Assembly: GCF_921293095.1 (NCBI RefSeq)
Contig: NC_060258.1
Span: 62,001-126,000 of the forward strand
Length of the DNA: 64,000 nt
Origin: Ischnura elegans
Lineage: Eukaryota > Arthropoda > Insecta > Odonata > Coenagrionidae
Reading direction: 5' to 3'
The position numbers and the translations under genes are program-made. This document shows positions 34,227-48,300 of this stretch, in pieces (position 1 is the first letter of the stretch; the number at the start of each line of letters is the position of its first letter). The notes under the pieces are model-generated. The model worked only from the letters and a program-made list of their open reading frames with translations. It ran no database searches and was not told the origin of the DNA.

Positions 34227-35220
34227 AGAAAAGAACGGTGGTTATTTGGTGGTGGTTAGCCAGGCATACTAAAATTGTAATGATAGAACTCACAATGCTG
34301 GTTTAAGTAAAATCTATGATAATCTGGATAGTCGAAGTTGATGTAAATATAATAAACGTGATTATGATGTCACAAATTAGCAACTTGCATACAAATGGAA
34401 CAAGTACATGAAGGTATGTCAGATATATTTTGTTAATTTGTTTATAGAATTTTAATTTCATTTTTTAGAATTCAATGTTGGACATTTTTTACTACGTAAA
34501 ATAAGTTTTTAGTGCTTGACCACTTTTAATTTTTAATGCTCTAATCAATTCACATGCATAATAGAAAGTAGAAAATAAATTTCTGTAAGCCAGCAAGTAT
34601 GTTTTTCATAATGATGTAAGTCCCAGAGATAATCTTTAAACATAAAGAAGACATCAAGAATGAAAGAAGTATATCGAAAGCATATGCTATGTCAATGGTT
34701 TCTATGGTAAGACTTGGGCTTAAATAAAATATATTAAGTGATATTGATAGTTTATAACTCTTTACTCAGAAATTCCTGATTTTCTAATTGAGTGCAGGAA
34801 TAAAATGTTTCTTTTCATTCACTTAAATGTGAAAATGACAACCTTCATCAACATTGTTGTTAAGAATATAATTACAATTAAATTAAGGGAATAAAACCAC
34901 ACCTGCATGACGTCTAATACTCTAATCCAAATGCATAATACATTTTTCTGTGAAAGGGCCCACTTTAAGGCCTTTGAGGGCTCAAAGGTTGTTGCATTGC
35001 CTGAATTAGAATCAAGTTTACCTAGTTTCTTCCTGCCAAATTTAATTTCATTTGGTTTGGTCGTTTTCAAGCCATTTTGCAACAGATGGACAAAACTCAA
35101 TATTAAGTTAACCGTGTATATAGAATATTTAATAATCCTGATTCATCAAGATTAGGAGCATCTCTTCCTTTTTTACTTTGATGGAGGTGAGTTGCTTATC
35201 ACAGGTACTTTCTCTGAAAG

Positions 35221-35403
35221 GAAATGAGGCGGAAATGGTGACGTTGGATTTTTCTTCAGAGACAAAGGACTGCATGGTGGCTGTGAAGTGCCTTCTGCAT
35301 TCGAAATGTGGTTGGAGGCACTTCACAGCTCACATGCTTTGTCCTTACAACTGTGACACACATTCCTGTACCGGACTGTAATCTACTGAGAGCCAATGTG
35401 TTG
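35221..35403 (+). pseudogene. Right gene module A exon, disabled
   Basis: It aligns with module A exons (the SS..TKDC region and the donor TTG|GTTAGT). The acceptor CAG has become AAAG, and the exon is 183 nt instead of 168, with frame changes. Within it, CTGTGAAGTGCC at 35281 and GGCACTTCACAG at 35317 form a 12-bp inverted repeat; the second arm is the ancestral exon sequence. Confidence 0.7.
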
Positions 35404-37684
35404 GTTAGTTTCTTTCTCATCTATTGTGAAACCTGAGATAAATAACCTCCAGATGCACTAAGTTCTTGGTGAAAGAAAGGAAGTGTGTTCGCCTAGTGGA
35501 AATATTTCTGCGGGAAGTCACTGTCAATTGTGCGAACTTCAGGGGTATGACTTGTATGATATGAGGCAAAAAGCATAACCGTAATTATTTTAATTTAAGT
35601 CACTTTAAGTTTTAAATCACTAAAACACTGCTTATCTCCTAGGAGAAATGTCTTGTATCTAATGTAGTAGGCCAATGGTAAACAATCTCAATTCTATTAT
35701 TACGGCAATAGTATTTGGTAAAACATGGCTGGAATGAAAGATTGTTCTGTAAATGTTCAAGCAAAATTCATGCTTAACTCAGCTAAAGCACTAACTCTAA
35801 ACCTACTGTCACCTCTTAATTAGAATGAGAAAAGCAAAGGAGAACACAATCCAATGTATTAATGACGTAAATGGTTCTACAAAAGATAATAATTACCTGG
35901 ATTTTGTTATCACTGTGCATTAGCAACTTTGCTCTAAAATCTAAAATAGCCCCAGAAAAGTCATCTTTTGGTGCACAGGATATAAGTTGTATTGTTATGC
36001 ATTAAAAACACCTCACTTAGCATGAAATGTGCTAGTATGACACTCTTTAGGAACATGTTTATAGTTAAGTGAGGGGTACCTGAAATAGAAACAAAAATAT
36101 TATGGGAGGAATTTTTTTATTTGCATGTTCTGATTTACTCACAAGAAGGCAAAAAATTAAAATGAGAAGACAGACTTAATTGTAAATGTTTCATTTTTTG
36201 CTATGAAATTTGAAGACTAATTCATGATGGAGTTTTTGAAATTCCTTTCATCTACAGCTCAAATCCACACTCAGATATTTGGGAGATTACTTTACTCGGT
36301 TGCAAATACTTTGGGTACTGTTTGTTAGAAAACTTGTATGTTTACTCAGTGTGGCCCGATGGTGTGCTGTCTATGGCGTGAAATGCAGCCAGTGCTACAT
36401 TAAGGCAGCTTTCAGACGAAACAACTTTTCACCGGCCATCATTCACAGCATGATATGCTCAGTGGTACGAAATGGTGACATGCTCAGTTCCAGTTTAGAT
36501 TGACCAAATGCTTAAGTCTGCTCCTGAATCATTGAAATTAAGCCAAATGATTAAGCCTTAATTTTTCAACATTCTTTCTGTAGCAGGCATTGGGGTTTAT
36601 TTTTGGCCTCTCTGTTTATGCCTCAGCATGCCTGATGTTAAAGGAGATTCCATGGGTGATGGTGTGATCAGCAACAGCACTAGTTTTTTTTACCTAAAAT
36701 AATTGAAGGTTAAGGTTGACTGATTCTCTCTTTTATAAACTCTTACCAGCTGCATTGAAGACATTATGCATTGCATAACAGTACCAATAGGTATTCAATT
36801 GAGCCATTGGTTCGTAAACTAGCAGATATTTGCATCGTTAAAGCATCATCTTCAATTTTCATGGTTTTTAAAATTTGTCACTCTCAAACAGATGGGAATA
36901 ATTTTAGCATCCTTGCATCCAAACAGTGAGTCATTGGAATGAAAAATAAGGGATATTAAGGCTCGCAAACTTGGGAAACATGAATTTAAGTGCAATAATT
37001 ATAATGAGAATAGACTAACATGTAATGAATGAAGCACTATGGAACAGGGGATTTTTATGACCTATCAGAACTGTGTACTCTCTCTCATGCTTCTGGTGGC
37101 ATTGAAATTGATTGCTTTGTTCAGGCAAAAGAGCTCCTCAGAATTGGTTTTCTTGTTTAGTTATACACTTTGAATTAAATTTATCACATTGGTATGTACA
37201 ATGTAATCTTCAATTCTTTGAATGAGGACCTTTTTCCTAGTGACCTTTAGTCATTAACCTCGTCGTTTGATATCCACTCATTGCATTGGAAGGTTTCCCA
37301 CTTCTTAATTTTTTAATTGTTCACAATGGATAAGCAAGATATAATAACATGTATCATAATAAGATAACAGTGTCTCTATGGGTTTCCATTTCTATGTTGG
37401 GCAGTGTCTTTTACTGTTGTGAATTTATTTGATCTAAATGTGTATAATAACATTTATTTTTTCAGGGTCTGTCAGCCTGCTGCTATTAAAATACAAGCCA
37501 TGGACGTTTAATGATACCCTTACTGGGAAGTGATGCACAGCTGTTGATGTTCATATTTTACATTGCAACTAGTGGAAGGTTGATCTGACATTATCCCAAA
37601 TTTTATGCAAATTATTTGTTGACTAAAAAGCAGATAGTTCTGTTTGATTTGTCTATAGTGTTTATAAATTTGTATTAGGATATC

Positions 37685-38573
37685 ATGAATCAATGTAAAT
37701 CACCATTACACTCCAAAACTGATAATGTGGTAGTGCATCTGGGAAGACTTCCTGAATGGATCAGTGAACAAAAAACGGTGAAAGTGTTGATAAAATCTCA
37801 GGAATGTGTAATTACCTCTCTACCATCTTCTATAACATGGAAGGAGTATCGATTTAAGAACAGCTTTTGTGGGAAAAACTTGTTGCCGTCACAAAACCAA
37901 GATTTGGTCAATGGTCAGAGGTTAACTCACTCTACTGGTGGGAACGTGATAGTGAATTTCATGGCCAAGTTACCTGATGACATAAATTGTTGTTGTAAAA
38001 TGATAGGGGTTTGCATTAACCCTTTCCTTGGATTTGATTGGTGTCATCATGCAATCGACTTACTGAACAATGAGGCCTTCCAGTGTCTTAGAAAAGTACA
38101 GGAGAACATGGATTTTGTGCTTAGCATGGCCATCACTGAAGCTCAGTGTTCTGATGTAGAGTGCAAAGAATGTTCATTGCTGATGGATTCACCCTGGCTA
38201 GCAGCATCAAATCCTGGAGGCAGCCTGGTAAGTTTTTGAGAGCACCAGGGAAAAGGTGGGAGTGAAGTTAAGTGGAATACATGTGGTCAAGTTATTAAAG
38301 AGTGAGGAGACATAATTTTGTTCTGGTAATGGTCCACTGAGTAATAGGAAAGCAGAATGTGGCAAAGACTTTTGTGGTCTGGGATGCATGGGTTGCAGAT
38401 ATAAAGTTAAGGGGAAGTGCGTGCATTGTGGCCATGCTGATTGCATGTTTTCAAAATCTTCTTTAACTGCTTCTAATTTTACCGCAAGAGACTCCATTTT
38501 CTTAACAGATTTTAGTGCTGAGAGGTCATCTGAGAAGGGAGGGATCCTTTTGATGGCAGTCAATAGTGCATAG
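37685..38573 (+). pseudogene. Cys-rich coding relic, possibly MGA-related
   Basis: An open frame of 184 codons (37685-38239) is followed after a frame change by a second open part with one in-frame stop. The second part includes CGKDFCGLGCMGC and CVHCGHADCMF, a spacing that resembles the CxxxFCxLGCxC...HCGxxxCMF segment of MAX-gene-associated (MGA) proteins. No introns are visible within it, so a decayed retrocopy is plausible. The first ORF is not one I recognise, and joining the two is inference. Confidence 0.35.
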
Positions 38574-39137
38574 TATTGGGGAAATATTAAGATTCTTTAT
38601 TGCTAGCCTATTAAGTGTTCAGGGAGTGTGTTGTTCTCCAATATGTATCCTGTTACCTGGTCGGTGGGAAAAGCTGGTTTGCTTAAAAAGTGTTAAATCT
38701 CTTTCTCTCTCCCAATGTTGAAATTTCCTTTGCTGCTTGGCAATTCATTGAAGAGGCTCAGGTAATCAGCCAAAATGACCCTTCTCTGCTTCACATCTCT
38801 TTTTTCCAGCAGTTATTTGGGTAGAATTCTTAAATAAACCAAAGAATAAAATGTTAGCTGAAGAGTACACCTTAATAACCATTCCTCTGTACGTGTACTA
38901 TTGTCACCCTGAAATATCCTCACCACCGCCTCGTGACAGTGTTTTCTAGGTCTTTGTCCTTAAATGCAGTTGAAGTGGAGTGGCTTAGCAAGGCATGCTT
39001 GGTCCTTCAATCTAACATAATCTTTTCTAGTATTAGAGGTAAGATTTCAATAATCCTGTTTCATTATATCTAGGTGTGCCCCTAATTTGTTGACTTTGAA
39101 GAAGGTGAGTTGTTTATCTCCATTACTTTCTCTGCAG

Positions 39138-39305
39138 AGTATCAAAGAAGAGGAGACAGGTGATGACAATTTACGGTCTTCTACTGACTCACAGGACTGC
39201 TTGCAAAGTGCGAATGAAGGCACTTCACAGCTCCCATGTGCATTCCAAACTACTGAAATATACATTCCTGTGTCAGACTGCCAAGAAACGAGACCAGATG
39301 CTTTG
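39138..39305 (+). CDS. Right gene module A exon (56 aa)
   Basis: It begins SIKEEETGDD and ends TRPDAL, with acceptor TCTGCAG and donor GTAAGTTT. It is 168 nt, phase 0. It shares DNLRSS, DC and TTEIYIPVSD with other module A copies and is the most upstream intact exon of the right gene. Confidence 0.78.
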
Positions 39306-42300
39306 GTAAGTTTTATTCTCACCTGCAGTAAAACCTGAGTTTTACGACCTTGTGTTGTGTAAATTTCTCATCTGTATAATGAAAATGGGTGTGCCTGACA
39401 TGAATAGATACTATTCTCAATTCTATTCTACAACTCTCAGTTGTACGGAACAGCAAGTTTATGCGAGTCAAATAGCCTAATCAGTACTATCTATTTACAC
39501 CTGTGGCGATGTTTGTTGCGGAACAGTGTTAATCTTATGGCAGAGATTTTGCTTATCCAATGTAGGCCAGAACTGAGATAGCTTGAGTCTGCTTGCAAGC
39601 TATTCTTATGTATAACACTGATTGGTCTCAAGATAGTGGCCTGTTTGTTCAATCTTCCCGCTTTACCTTGATTAAGAAACGGGCGCAAACTCTCATGTTA
39701 CCTCTTTATAGGCATAGGAAAAGCAAAGTAGAACACAGTTCTATGTATATCTACTGATATGAAGTAATAATCTCTATAAAATTCAATCCCTACCCATCCT
39801 TTTCCCCTATTCTGGTGTCAATTTTAAAATTCATGGAGTAACAAGGAAAAAATAATAAGATAAACAAATCATAATTTGCACCTGAAGGTGATGATAATCT
39901 GTTGAAACCCAGGTTGCGCTCTGTAAAAAAGGCAGTATAAGTAATTGTGTGATATCAAGGAAAACTGATACGTAGTTTCTCATCTTCCTGCTTTGCCTCA
40001 ACTAAGGAACTGGCAAAAACTCATGGCACCTCTTTTTAAGCACGAAAAAGGTAAGAAGAACACAATTCAATGTATTTATGAAGTGATGTGCTATAAACAT
40101 ATTATGATCACTTGGATTTTGGATCACTGTGCCGTAACAAGTGTGTTGATGGCTATGGATGTGGATTAGCCTCCAGAAAAGCCAGCCAATGGCTCAGAAA
40201 ATGTAAGTCATACTGCTATGTTTGTGTTATGTGTTGGATACCGGTATTAGGTACACAATATAATTTCAAGGGATTTTTTTTTCATGGGTATCTCCTCATT
40301 TGCTTGTAAATGGTAAAATATTAAAAAGAGAGAGCATGTGTGTAAAGGAGTCATTTACCATCACTATAGATGACAGTTTCATGGTAGATTGTTTGAAATT
40401 CCATCCATAAGCAGCTTCAAAAATGTGCATGGATAATTCATAGTTTCCTTTCCTAATGAGCAAATATTTAGATAAAAGTGATCTCTTTGCACTTATTGCT
40501 ATGCTGTGCACATTTTGAAAACCCTTTAAAATGCATGCTAATGAAAACAAATCAAGGTTTTACAGGATGGAATGGGGCCTTTCTTTATGCTTTCCTAATG
40601 ACTATCTATGGAATATTGAAGGTTTTCTCTTCCTCATTGGAAAATATTTCCTTTCTGTGGAAACAGCTAATTATGGTTTTCCTAATAGTGACCCCCATTG
40701 CCCCTAAGATGGGTTTCTGTTTCCACATCCCCTCCCTTCCATCCCTATCCTATCCCTCGAGGCATTGTCAGGCTCTTATCGAGGTGGCTCCTCCTATTCT
40801 TTTTCCTTCACTGTCCTTCTGCTCCCGCGGTGGGCAGGTGAAAAGGAAAGGCATACAGACCTGGCCTTTGGAAGAGTAACCACGCAAGCCCATCCTGAGT
40901 CCTCATTTCAATTGTCCTGATGTTAATCTTACTATAAATCCCATTCATTGCTACCATCCAAGCCTCAAACGTATTGTTAAGAGTAAGGATAGAATTATAT
41001 GACAGGTGACAGTACTACCAAGATCCCAGCACAACTGGAGTGTCTCAATCGTAGTGTTGTATTGTTTCACATGACATCTGTGAGATTAGCAAACAATACA
41101 CTATTGGTGTGCAATGTGAGTGGCAAGTATAATCATCTAAGGGAAGCTAAGTGGCCATTCATAGGCGATTAATGTTAAAAATAATTTTAGTGCTAATGTA
41201 AAGTTAAATATTTAATTCATTGATTTTCATTTTGACATGTGCATAATATTTCCTCCTGGGCTCAATGATTCGTACATATTTCACATCATGAGATGAATAT
41301 GATTGGTAAATCTCCTAAACCCTCTTATTAATTTACAAATTTAGCTATGTCGTTGGATTTACACTGCTGCTGCAGCACTGCATTATTTTTGTTAATATAG
41401 TGTCTTTCATAGCTAACCTTAATTTACATGTTTTCTGGTAGATAATGATGGCGACACCTGTTATTTTCATTTCTTGCCATGTTTTGCTAGATTTAACCTG
41501 TTATTGTGGAAGTTGTAGCAAAAAATCTTGAACACTGCATTCTCTTCCATTTGCTGCCAAAATGCTCTCTATTTTTGTTCCCTTTGTCTGTTATTTTCAA
41601 ATGAAAGTTTTAATTTTGTGTGTAATGGTTGTTTGGAATACTTTTTCTGATATGCAGTGCTGGAAAAAATCCGCTTTTTAATGTTTACATTGGCTTATTT
41701 TTTTGTACCTTAATGCTAAAAATGAGGAACGAATAAGTCTTAGGTAACCATATGATATATAATTTTGCTTCACTGTGTCCCCTTATATGTTATATCTTTG
41801 CAGTGTACATAGAAGGCTAAGTTCTTAAACGTTAATAATCTAACAGGTGTAGGTGAAGTGAGAAGAGACAAGTGTTACTTTTGTGATTTTTGCAGTGATT
41901 CTGGCAATCAAGACAAATCTCATGAATATTCTTGGAGCTTATATCCTGCAATTTAAAAAAAGTAAGTCTTATGGGTTTGGAAATATAAAGAATATGGGAT
42001 AATAAGGAATGTGTCAAAGAACCCAATGCCACTTTGGAGACGGAGCTAGAAGATCCAGTATTTTTTTCCTACCGAGGAGCCCCATTTCCTCACTAAGGAC
42101 GTTTCTCTAGAGATGGATGGGTAAATGTGACGTGGTAGAGTGCGGCAGATGAGGGTTCACTCCTGGATTGGTGGGAAATAAAAAAGTATGGGTTGTAGAG
42201 GGTAAGGAATAAGGAAAACTACGAGCTCTACTAGGGTGCAGAGATTTCATTGGAGAGTTATGGAATATTGTTAGGTTCTTACCCTCTTTAAAAACTACAG

Positions 42301-45300
42301 GGTGCATTTCAAAGGTAATTCAATTCATAGCTTTTCTATGCTTTCTCTAGCAACCTCGAATACTCTATTGCCAATATTGAGTAGAAATTGTACAATCTAC
42401 ACTTACTGCAGTGTTACCTAAAATGCTGGTCTCAGAAGAGGCGGGAGAATAAGGTACTTGCCTGCCAAACTGACTAAATGCACTGTTTTTGGGGTGGTGA
42501 AGATAAATATATGGATTACTCACACTTTATTCATTCATTATTGTAGGGAAGCTCAAATTTCTGTTGAAATTTGCACATAGCAAGGAATTAGGTTTGTGTT
42601 TCAAGAGCCAGGTGTAAAACTGTGATTGAAGGTGGATATCATTATATTAAGTACCTATTGTCACTTGTCAGAAGTATCCTAGAATACTTAAGGATTTGGT
42701 GGATTTTGCCCACAGGAATTTTGTGTGTATGGCCTTCAACAAGCTTCCCTCTTTTGAACCGTGTGCACCATTTGTAGAGTATATGCCTCTTTTTACAGAT
42801 TTAAGTATATATTGGAATGGCTAGTAAGATATATCATAGAAGACTTAAGTATTTGGAGAAATCTGCCATCAGGTATATTAACTTCATTTTACAGATCTAT
42901 AAGCAGCTCGGATCAAACAATAATTAATGTTCAATATGTGTTATTAACACCTTAATATTAAAAATTGCACTGGTTAGAGCCTGAATTAAATATTTCGTTT
43001 GTTATGGAATTCCAATTAAAAAACTCCTTAAAATTATTGGAAAAAATGCTTAAGCGCCTCCTAAAGGTCATGCTGTAAATTAAAAAAAGTGTATCAAAAT
43101 TTGAAAAGTATTAACTCATTCTCTCACCCATTGAATTTTTATGACCTCATAATTTTGATTGAAAGAAGAAATGACATTGGGCACAATTATTTATATGAAA
43201 TAACAAATAATGGAAAGGATGGTAAAATTATTGCAAAGGTTTAACTAGGTGTTCCTGAGTATGAAGTGGGAGTGACAAGAATCTCATGATTACATGCATT
43301 TGGTCGGCTTGACTGGTCTTAGGTGAAAAGGAACACATTCAGCACAGAGCACGTCAATTGACATGCTCTGCTGGTAGGGCTGGGAGCCTTTTCTCCATAC
43401 GTTACTAATATCCGCTTCCGAGTCTTCGGATTGTGTGAATGGCCTTCAACAAGCTTCCCTCTTTTTAACCATGTGCACCGTTTGTAAAAAGCAATATTTC
43501 AATAGAAATTATGTCACAGAAACTCCTGCTATGTTTCTTTCATTTATTATATCGGCCAATTTTGATGACTTAAATGAAAATCAGGCCTGCATTGAATGTG
43601 TTAAATAGGGTCTCAGTACTATTTATTTTGCCTTAATTTAATGACACCTAGCATTCTATTCTAGTTTCATGTGAAAGAGGAGAAAGAAGACCCTCTCAGT
43701 GAAGGAATGTATCCAGCGATGTACACACCAGATCCACCAGATGTCGCAGATCCATTGGCAACTGATGAATTGGTGAGTGTACTCTTGCATGGGTCAGTGA
43801 AGTTGCACTATCATACAAATTCATTCCATGGTTGAATATTCCCAGTGCCACTCAGCAGGAAAACACAAATTTTTCCTTAAGTTGATGAAAGTTGAATCAT
43901 AGAGTTCAGAGGTATCATTCATGACTGTACCCTTCAAAGCGAACTATGCATTGTGATGAAAAGAATAGGTGTGTTCTGCCTCTCAACTTGGCTCACTGCG
44001 GGTGCGATCCAATGAATTCCACATTCACTCTAAGACACTTCAGACTGAAGTGTTGTGCAGCACCACGCAGGGGCTATTTTCTCTACAAGAATTTCTTTTC
44101 AGATGGGTCAGGAGCATAGTCAAAATGTAGAATGAATGAGGGGGCTAAAAATGTTAAGAGATGGTTTTGAATGCAAATTGAGGTAATAATTATCATTGAA
44201 TATTAATGATTATGGTCAAATATCTTTAAATTCCAATGTCCTGGTTTCACAAAGTAGAGCAAGTAACTTAAGACAGAATTTGTCACACCTACCCCACATG
44301 CCATGAATGTTGATGAAACTCATTACCCTGGACAGTAAAAAGTATTTAATTGCTTAAAAAATGTAGAAGTTGGCACTTTTTTCTGGTTTTCCAACAATGG
44401 GAGCAAATGTATTTCCCAACCAATTGAAGTTTCAACTTCTTTGATAATATTTCCAGAAATTAAGAATCAATTGATCTTTTACAAGAAACTTCCAACATGA
44501 TAGTGCAAAAATTAAAAACCAGTGAAAACTGACTTTTTTCCCTGGGATCAAAGAAATAGGCTATTTTTAGAATTTTATTCAATGGCCATTGTGAAATAAT
44601 GACATGGAATTATGAAAATGAATATTATTTTTATTTGCCAAAGTTGATGTTAATAAAACGAAGTATAACCCGAAATGCACTAAATCTCTAACTAAATTCT
44701 CTGATATTGAATGTATATGTTTTCTGTAAATATGTTTTAATGCATGGGTACTGAAATCATATGCCAGGTACTCCCTACAGATAAGTCATCATTACAAATA
44801 ATATGGTATCAGGAGGTAGACATCTCCAGAATATTGCTCTGAGGATCATTTTTGGCTTTTCACAAATTTTGCAGTGCAAAAAAGAGGCGTTATGAGTATG
44901 GCAAAGATAACCATGCAAATGGCAAACATGCAAACCAATTTTTAAGCAGTTAAATTTCCTTACCATTACTTCCTTGAGACAGCTTGTAGAGTAGACTGTA
45001 GATTTAGACAAACACTATACATAAAAATCAACCTCTAATTTTATTTCTGTGACTAACTCAACAAGGTGTTTCCTCATTTTTCTAACTCTCTCATTATTTG
45101 TGCACTTATTATATGTGGATTCTTGTGCAGCCTTTGACCTCTACTCCTTTCCAAGAAGAATGGTTGGAATGTATGGCTGAAAGCACAGGAGCCATCGTGA
45201 CAGACTTTGACTGGAAGCTAGTTGGGGCTAAGGAAGAACCATCCCCAGAGGATGCTGCCAAGGTATGCCAGACATTCATCTAATCTATTGATATTTGGGT

Positions 45301-48300
45301 GTAGGTGATCCATATAAGGAGACATGGTGACTGATGTTCATGACTTGAATGCCAATCAGAGGTGATAAATTTTAATGTAGTAAACCGTAATGCACAAACT
45401 GTAGGAATGTTTTCTCTTTGGATTTTTTGCAATTTGTGCTTTATGGGTGACTCCTGCTACAGTTATTGCCGTGGCTAATCCCGGTGTACTTAAAAGTATT
45501 CAAGACCGAATGCCTCTGTGTGTTCAAAGTTCAGACTTTGCTCTCCGGCTGTGGTGCCATGTGCACGACTTGGAGTGCTTTTGGCATCATATGCTCAGCA
45601 TTCCAGCATCACCTTGTGCAGTATAGTCCACAAATATCCAGAGGGGACCGCTTGGAATGTTCACTGGCTAAAAACACTCAGGTGGAAATCGAGGGATTGG
45701 AGCTCGAATCCAGGTGTAGGTGAATGACTTTTTCCCTCTGTGGATTTTTTCACGCAATAGGGTGGTTTCCTATTATTATTTTATTGCCTAAATCGAAAGG
45801 TTATTACTCCTGGAGTACGTATTTCACGCTTTTAGATTTTTAAATGACAGTATCTATTTTTCGCGATTAAATGAAAAGTGAAAATTTTCAAGCGAGCGAA
45901 AACGCGACTCATAAGTATGAATGCCGGGAAATCTGTCCGTGCGTCGTATTTCTGGTTCCCCCTCCCGCCCGGTGAGGTGACCTTGAGGTGAGGCTTAGCG
46001 CTGATACGTCGCAGTATGCTAGCAGGTAGCTGAGTACCCTTCTTGCAGGTAGCGCTTTGCTCAATTAAGGATTATTAATACCTCATCAAACGAAGAAAAC
46101 TTTCCGACCCTATCCAGTTTTAATAAGTGACTATTAAGTTATGCTTTCCTGAGCTCTGTGCCTCATGCATGCATTGGTAACCTCAGACGATGTATAACTC
46201 CTATCTTCTCCTATAGAAACTAGGTCCCTGTGACGTCACGTGGAGTGGCATTGCATGGACGCCAATCTGGTCCTTTTCAAATGAGGATAAAAATGAACCA
46301 TTGCCACTCGTCTAAACCGGCATTTCTAAAACGAAATAATTTGTATATGTATTGTGAATACGTTAATGGTGGGTAACGAATCGCAATTATTTCCTTTTGT
46401 TTTCTTTGATGAAGGAAACTACCCTATTTACAACTTTCATTCAGTTGAGAGCCAATTGTGGTGTTACAATCACTGTTAGAGGCTATGCATTGTGATTGGC
46501 TGAAAGAAAATACTAGCAACAGAAAAAGAGATGGGATTTCCATCCCTCAAGCTGTTGAGATAATTATCTGTAAGAAATAATAAATAATGGAAATAGCAGT
46601 TAAATACTACTGGAGTTGAACTGCAAGCAAGGAGTCATAAAAAACTTATGAGTACATACATGCTTTTGGCTAGCTGAAGTGGTCTCAGCTAGTAGAGGAG
46701 GTTTTATTATTATTTCATAGAGGTTATTTTTATTGTTTGACCTATATTTAGTGACACTCAGCATTCTCTTATAGTGTCATGTGAAAGAGGAGAACAGAGA
46801 CCATCTTATGGAAGAGAGTTATCCCATGCTGCACGTACGAAACCTTGCCGGAATTTCGACTGATGTCACGGATCCATTGGCAACGGATGACGTGGTGAGT
46901 GTACTTTTGCATTGTTTAGCTCAGTTATGCGATGACACAAATCCATTCTCGGGTGGAACATCCCCAGCACCACTTAGCAGAAAGGCAAGACATTTTTCCT
47001 CCCTTGACCTAACAGGAGCAGAAATGCTGTGTTTTTCATGAACGAATCATTTAAAATGAATGAATCGTTGCGACAAATAATTAGCTGTATTTTACTATAC
47101 TGGTAGCTTATCTTACTGTTATTTTTAGGTTTGAAACTATTTCATTGATTTTCATCAACTTTTATTAGAAAATCACAAGGAATTTTTATAATTAAGTGGG
47201 CATGGGCCATGAGAGGCGGAGATACCAGGAATTGACCCACTGGATGTAACAAATCATTCACTTTCAGGGCCACCAGATCACACCAGGGTAGTATAAGTCT
47301 TTGGCTCAATGTAGGCAGACTCAGGCTGTGATTCCTCCAAAGAGCTCTCCTCACCCATATCCTTCTCCTCATGCTCTTCTTCTTACTCTGGTGACGAAGT
47401 CATCTGTGGGTTGAAATACGCCATTCGCTGCATTATAAGGTGTCCCTCAACAGAAGTCATATGATCAGTCTCAACATCTCCTTCAACTGAGCGGCAAGCA
47501 TTGAAAGTTTTACCCTAGTCGCGACATGTACCATTAATCACATAATACTTCTGGGGAAACTGAGGATCAATGTCACCCCTAAATCCCTCAGATGCCAATG
47601 TGCACTGCATCTCAGCTGCTTGTATTTTCTCCATTCCATTACAGCCATGAAAAGGGGCCAAGCGATTGAAATGGACTACTCTTGGCTTCCCTCTTGGAGG
47701 TTTCTTGATCGTGTACACCACATCATTGATCCAGGTAACTACCTCATGCAGTCCTTCCCACTGTTTCTGGAGCTTTGCAGAGTACCCACAAATCCTTTTT
47801 GGGTTGTAGAGCCACACCAAATCCCCTGCCTGGTAGCCACCCTGGTCAGTCTTGATATCATACCTCTCCTTCATTTTGCCACTTGTATCCTCAAGATTGG
47901 AATGCACTCTTTGATGGGTTTCATCCATACTCTTCCTGAGCTTTGTGATGTAGTCTTCTATCTCAACATCCTCCCCAGACCTGCACCCAAATTGGAGATC
48001 ACAAGGCAAACGCAGATCTCTCCCAAAAATGATGCGAGTGGGTGTCTCTTTGGTTGTCTCATTGAGAGAACTTTGGTAGGCCACGAGGAAGAAATGGAGA
48101 TGCAGGTCCCAATCATGTTGATTGTCTGGAACCATTTTCATTAGGTATCTACCTAGGGTTCCGTTCATACGCTCAACCATGCAATCAGACTGTGGCTGAA
48201 GTGTTGATGTCCTGGTTTTCCTGATACCCATCAACTCACACACTCGGGTGAATACTTCTAACTCAAAGTTTCTTCCCTGATCAGAGTGAAGCTCTAATGG

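Noticed and set aside
45670-45725. Second tRNA-derived SINE (GCTCGAATCC B-box-like)
   Set aside because: The A box is unconvincing and the spacing is poor; one short match is not enough.
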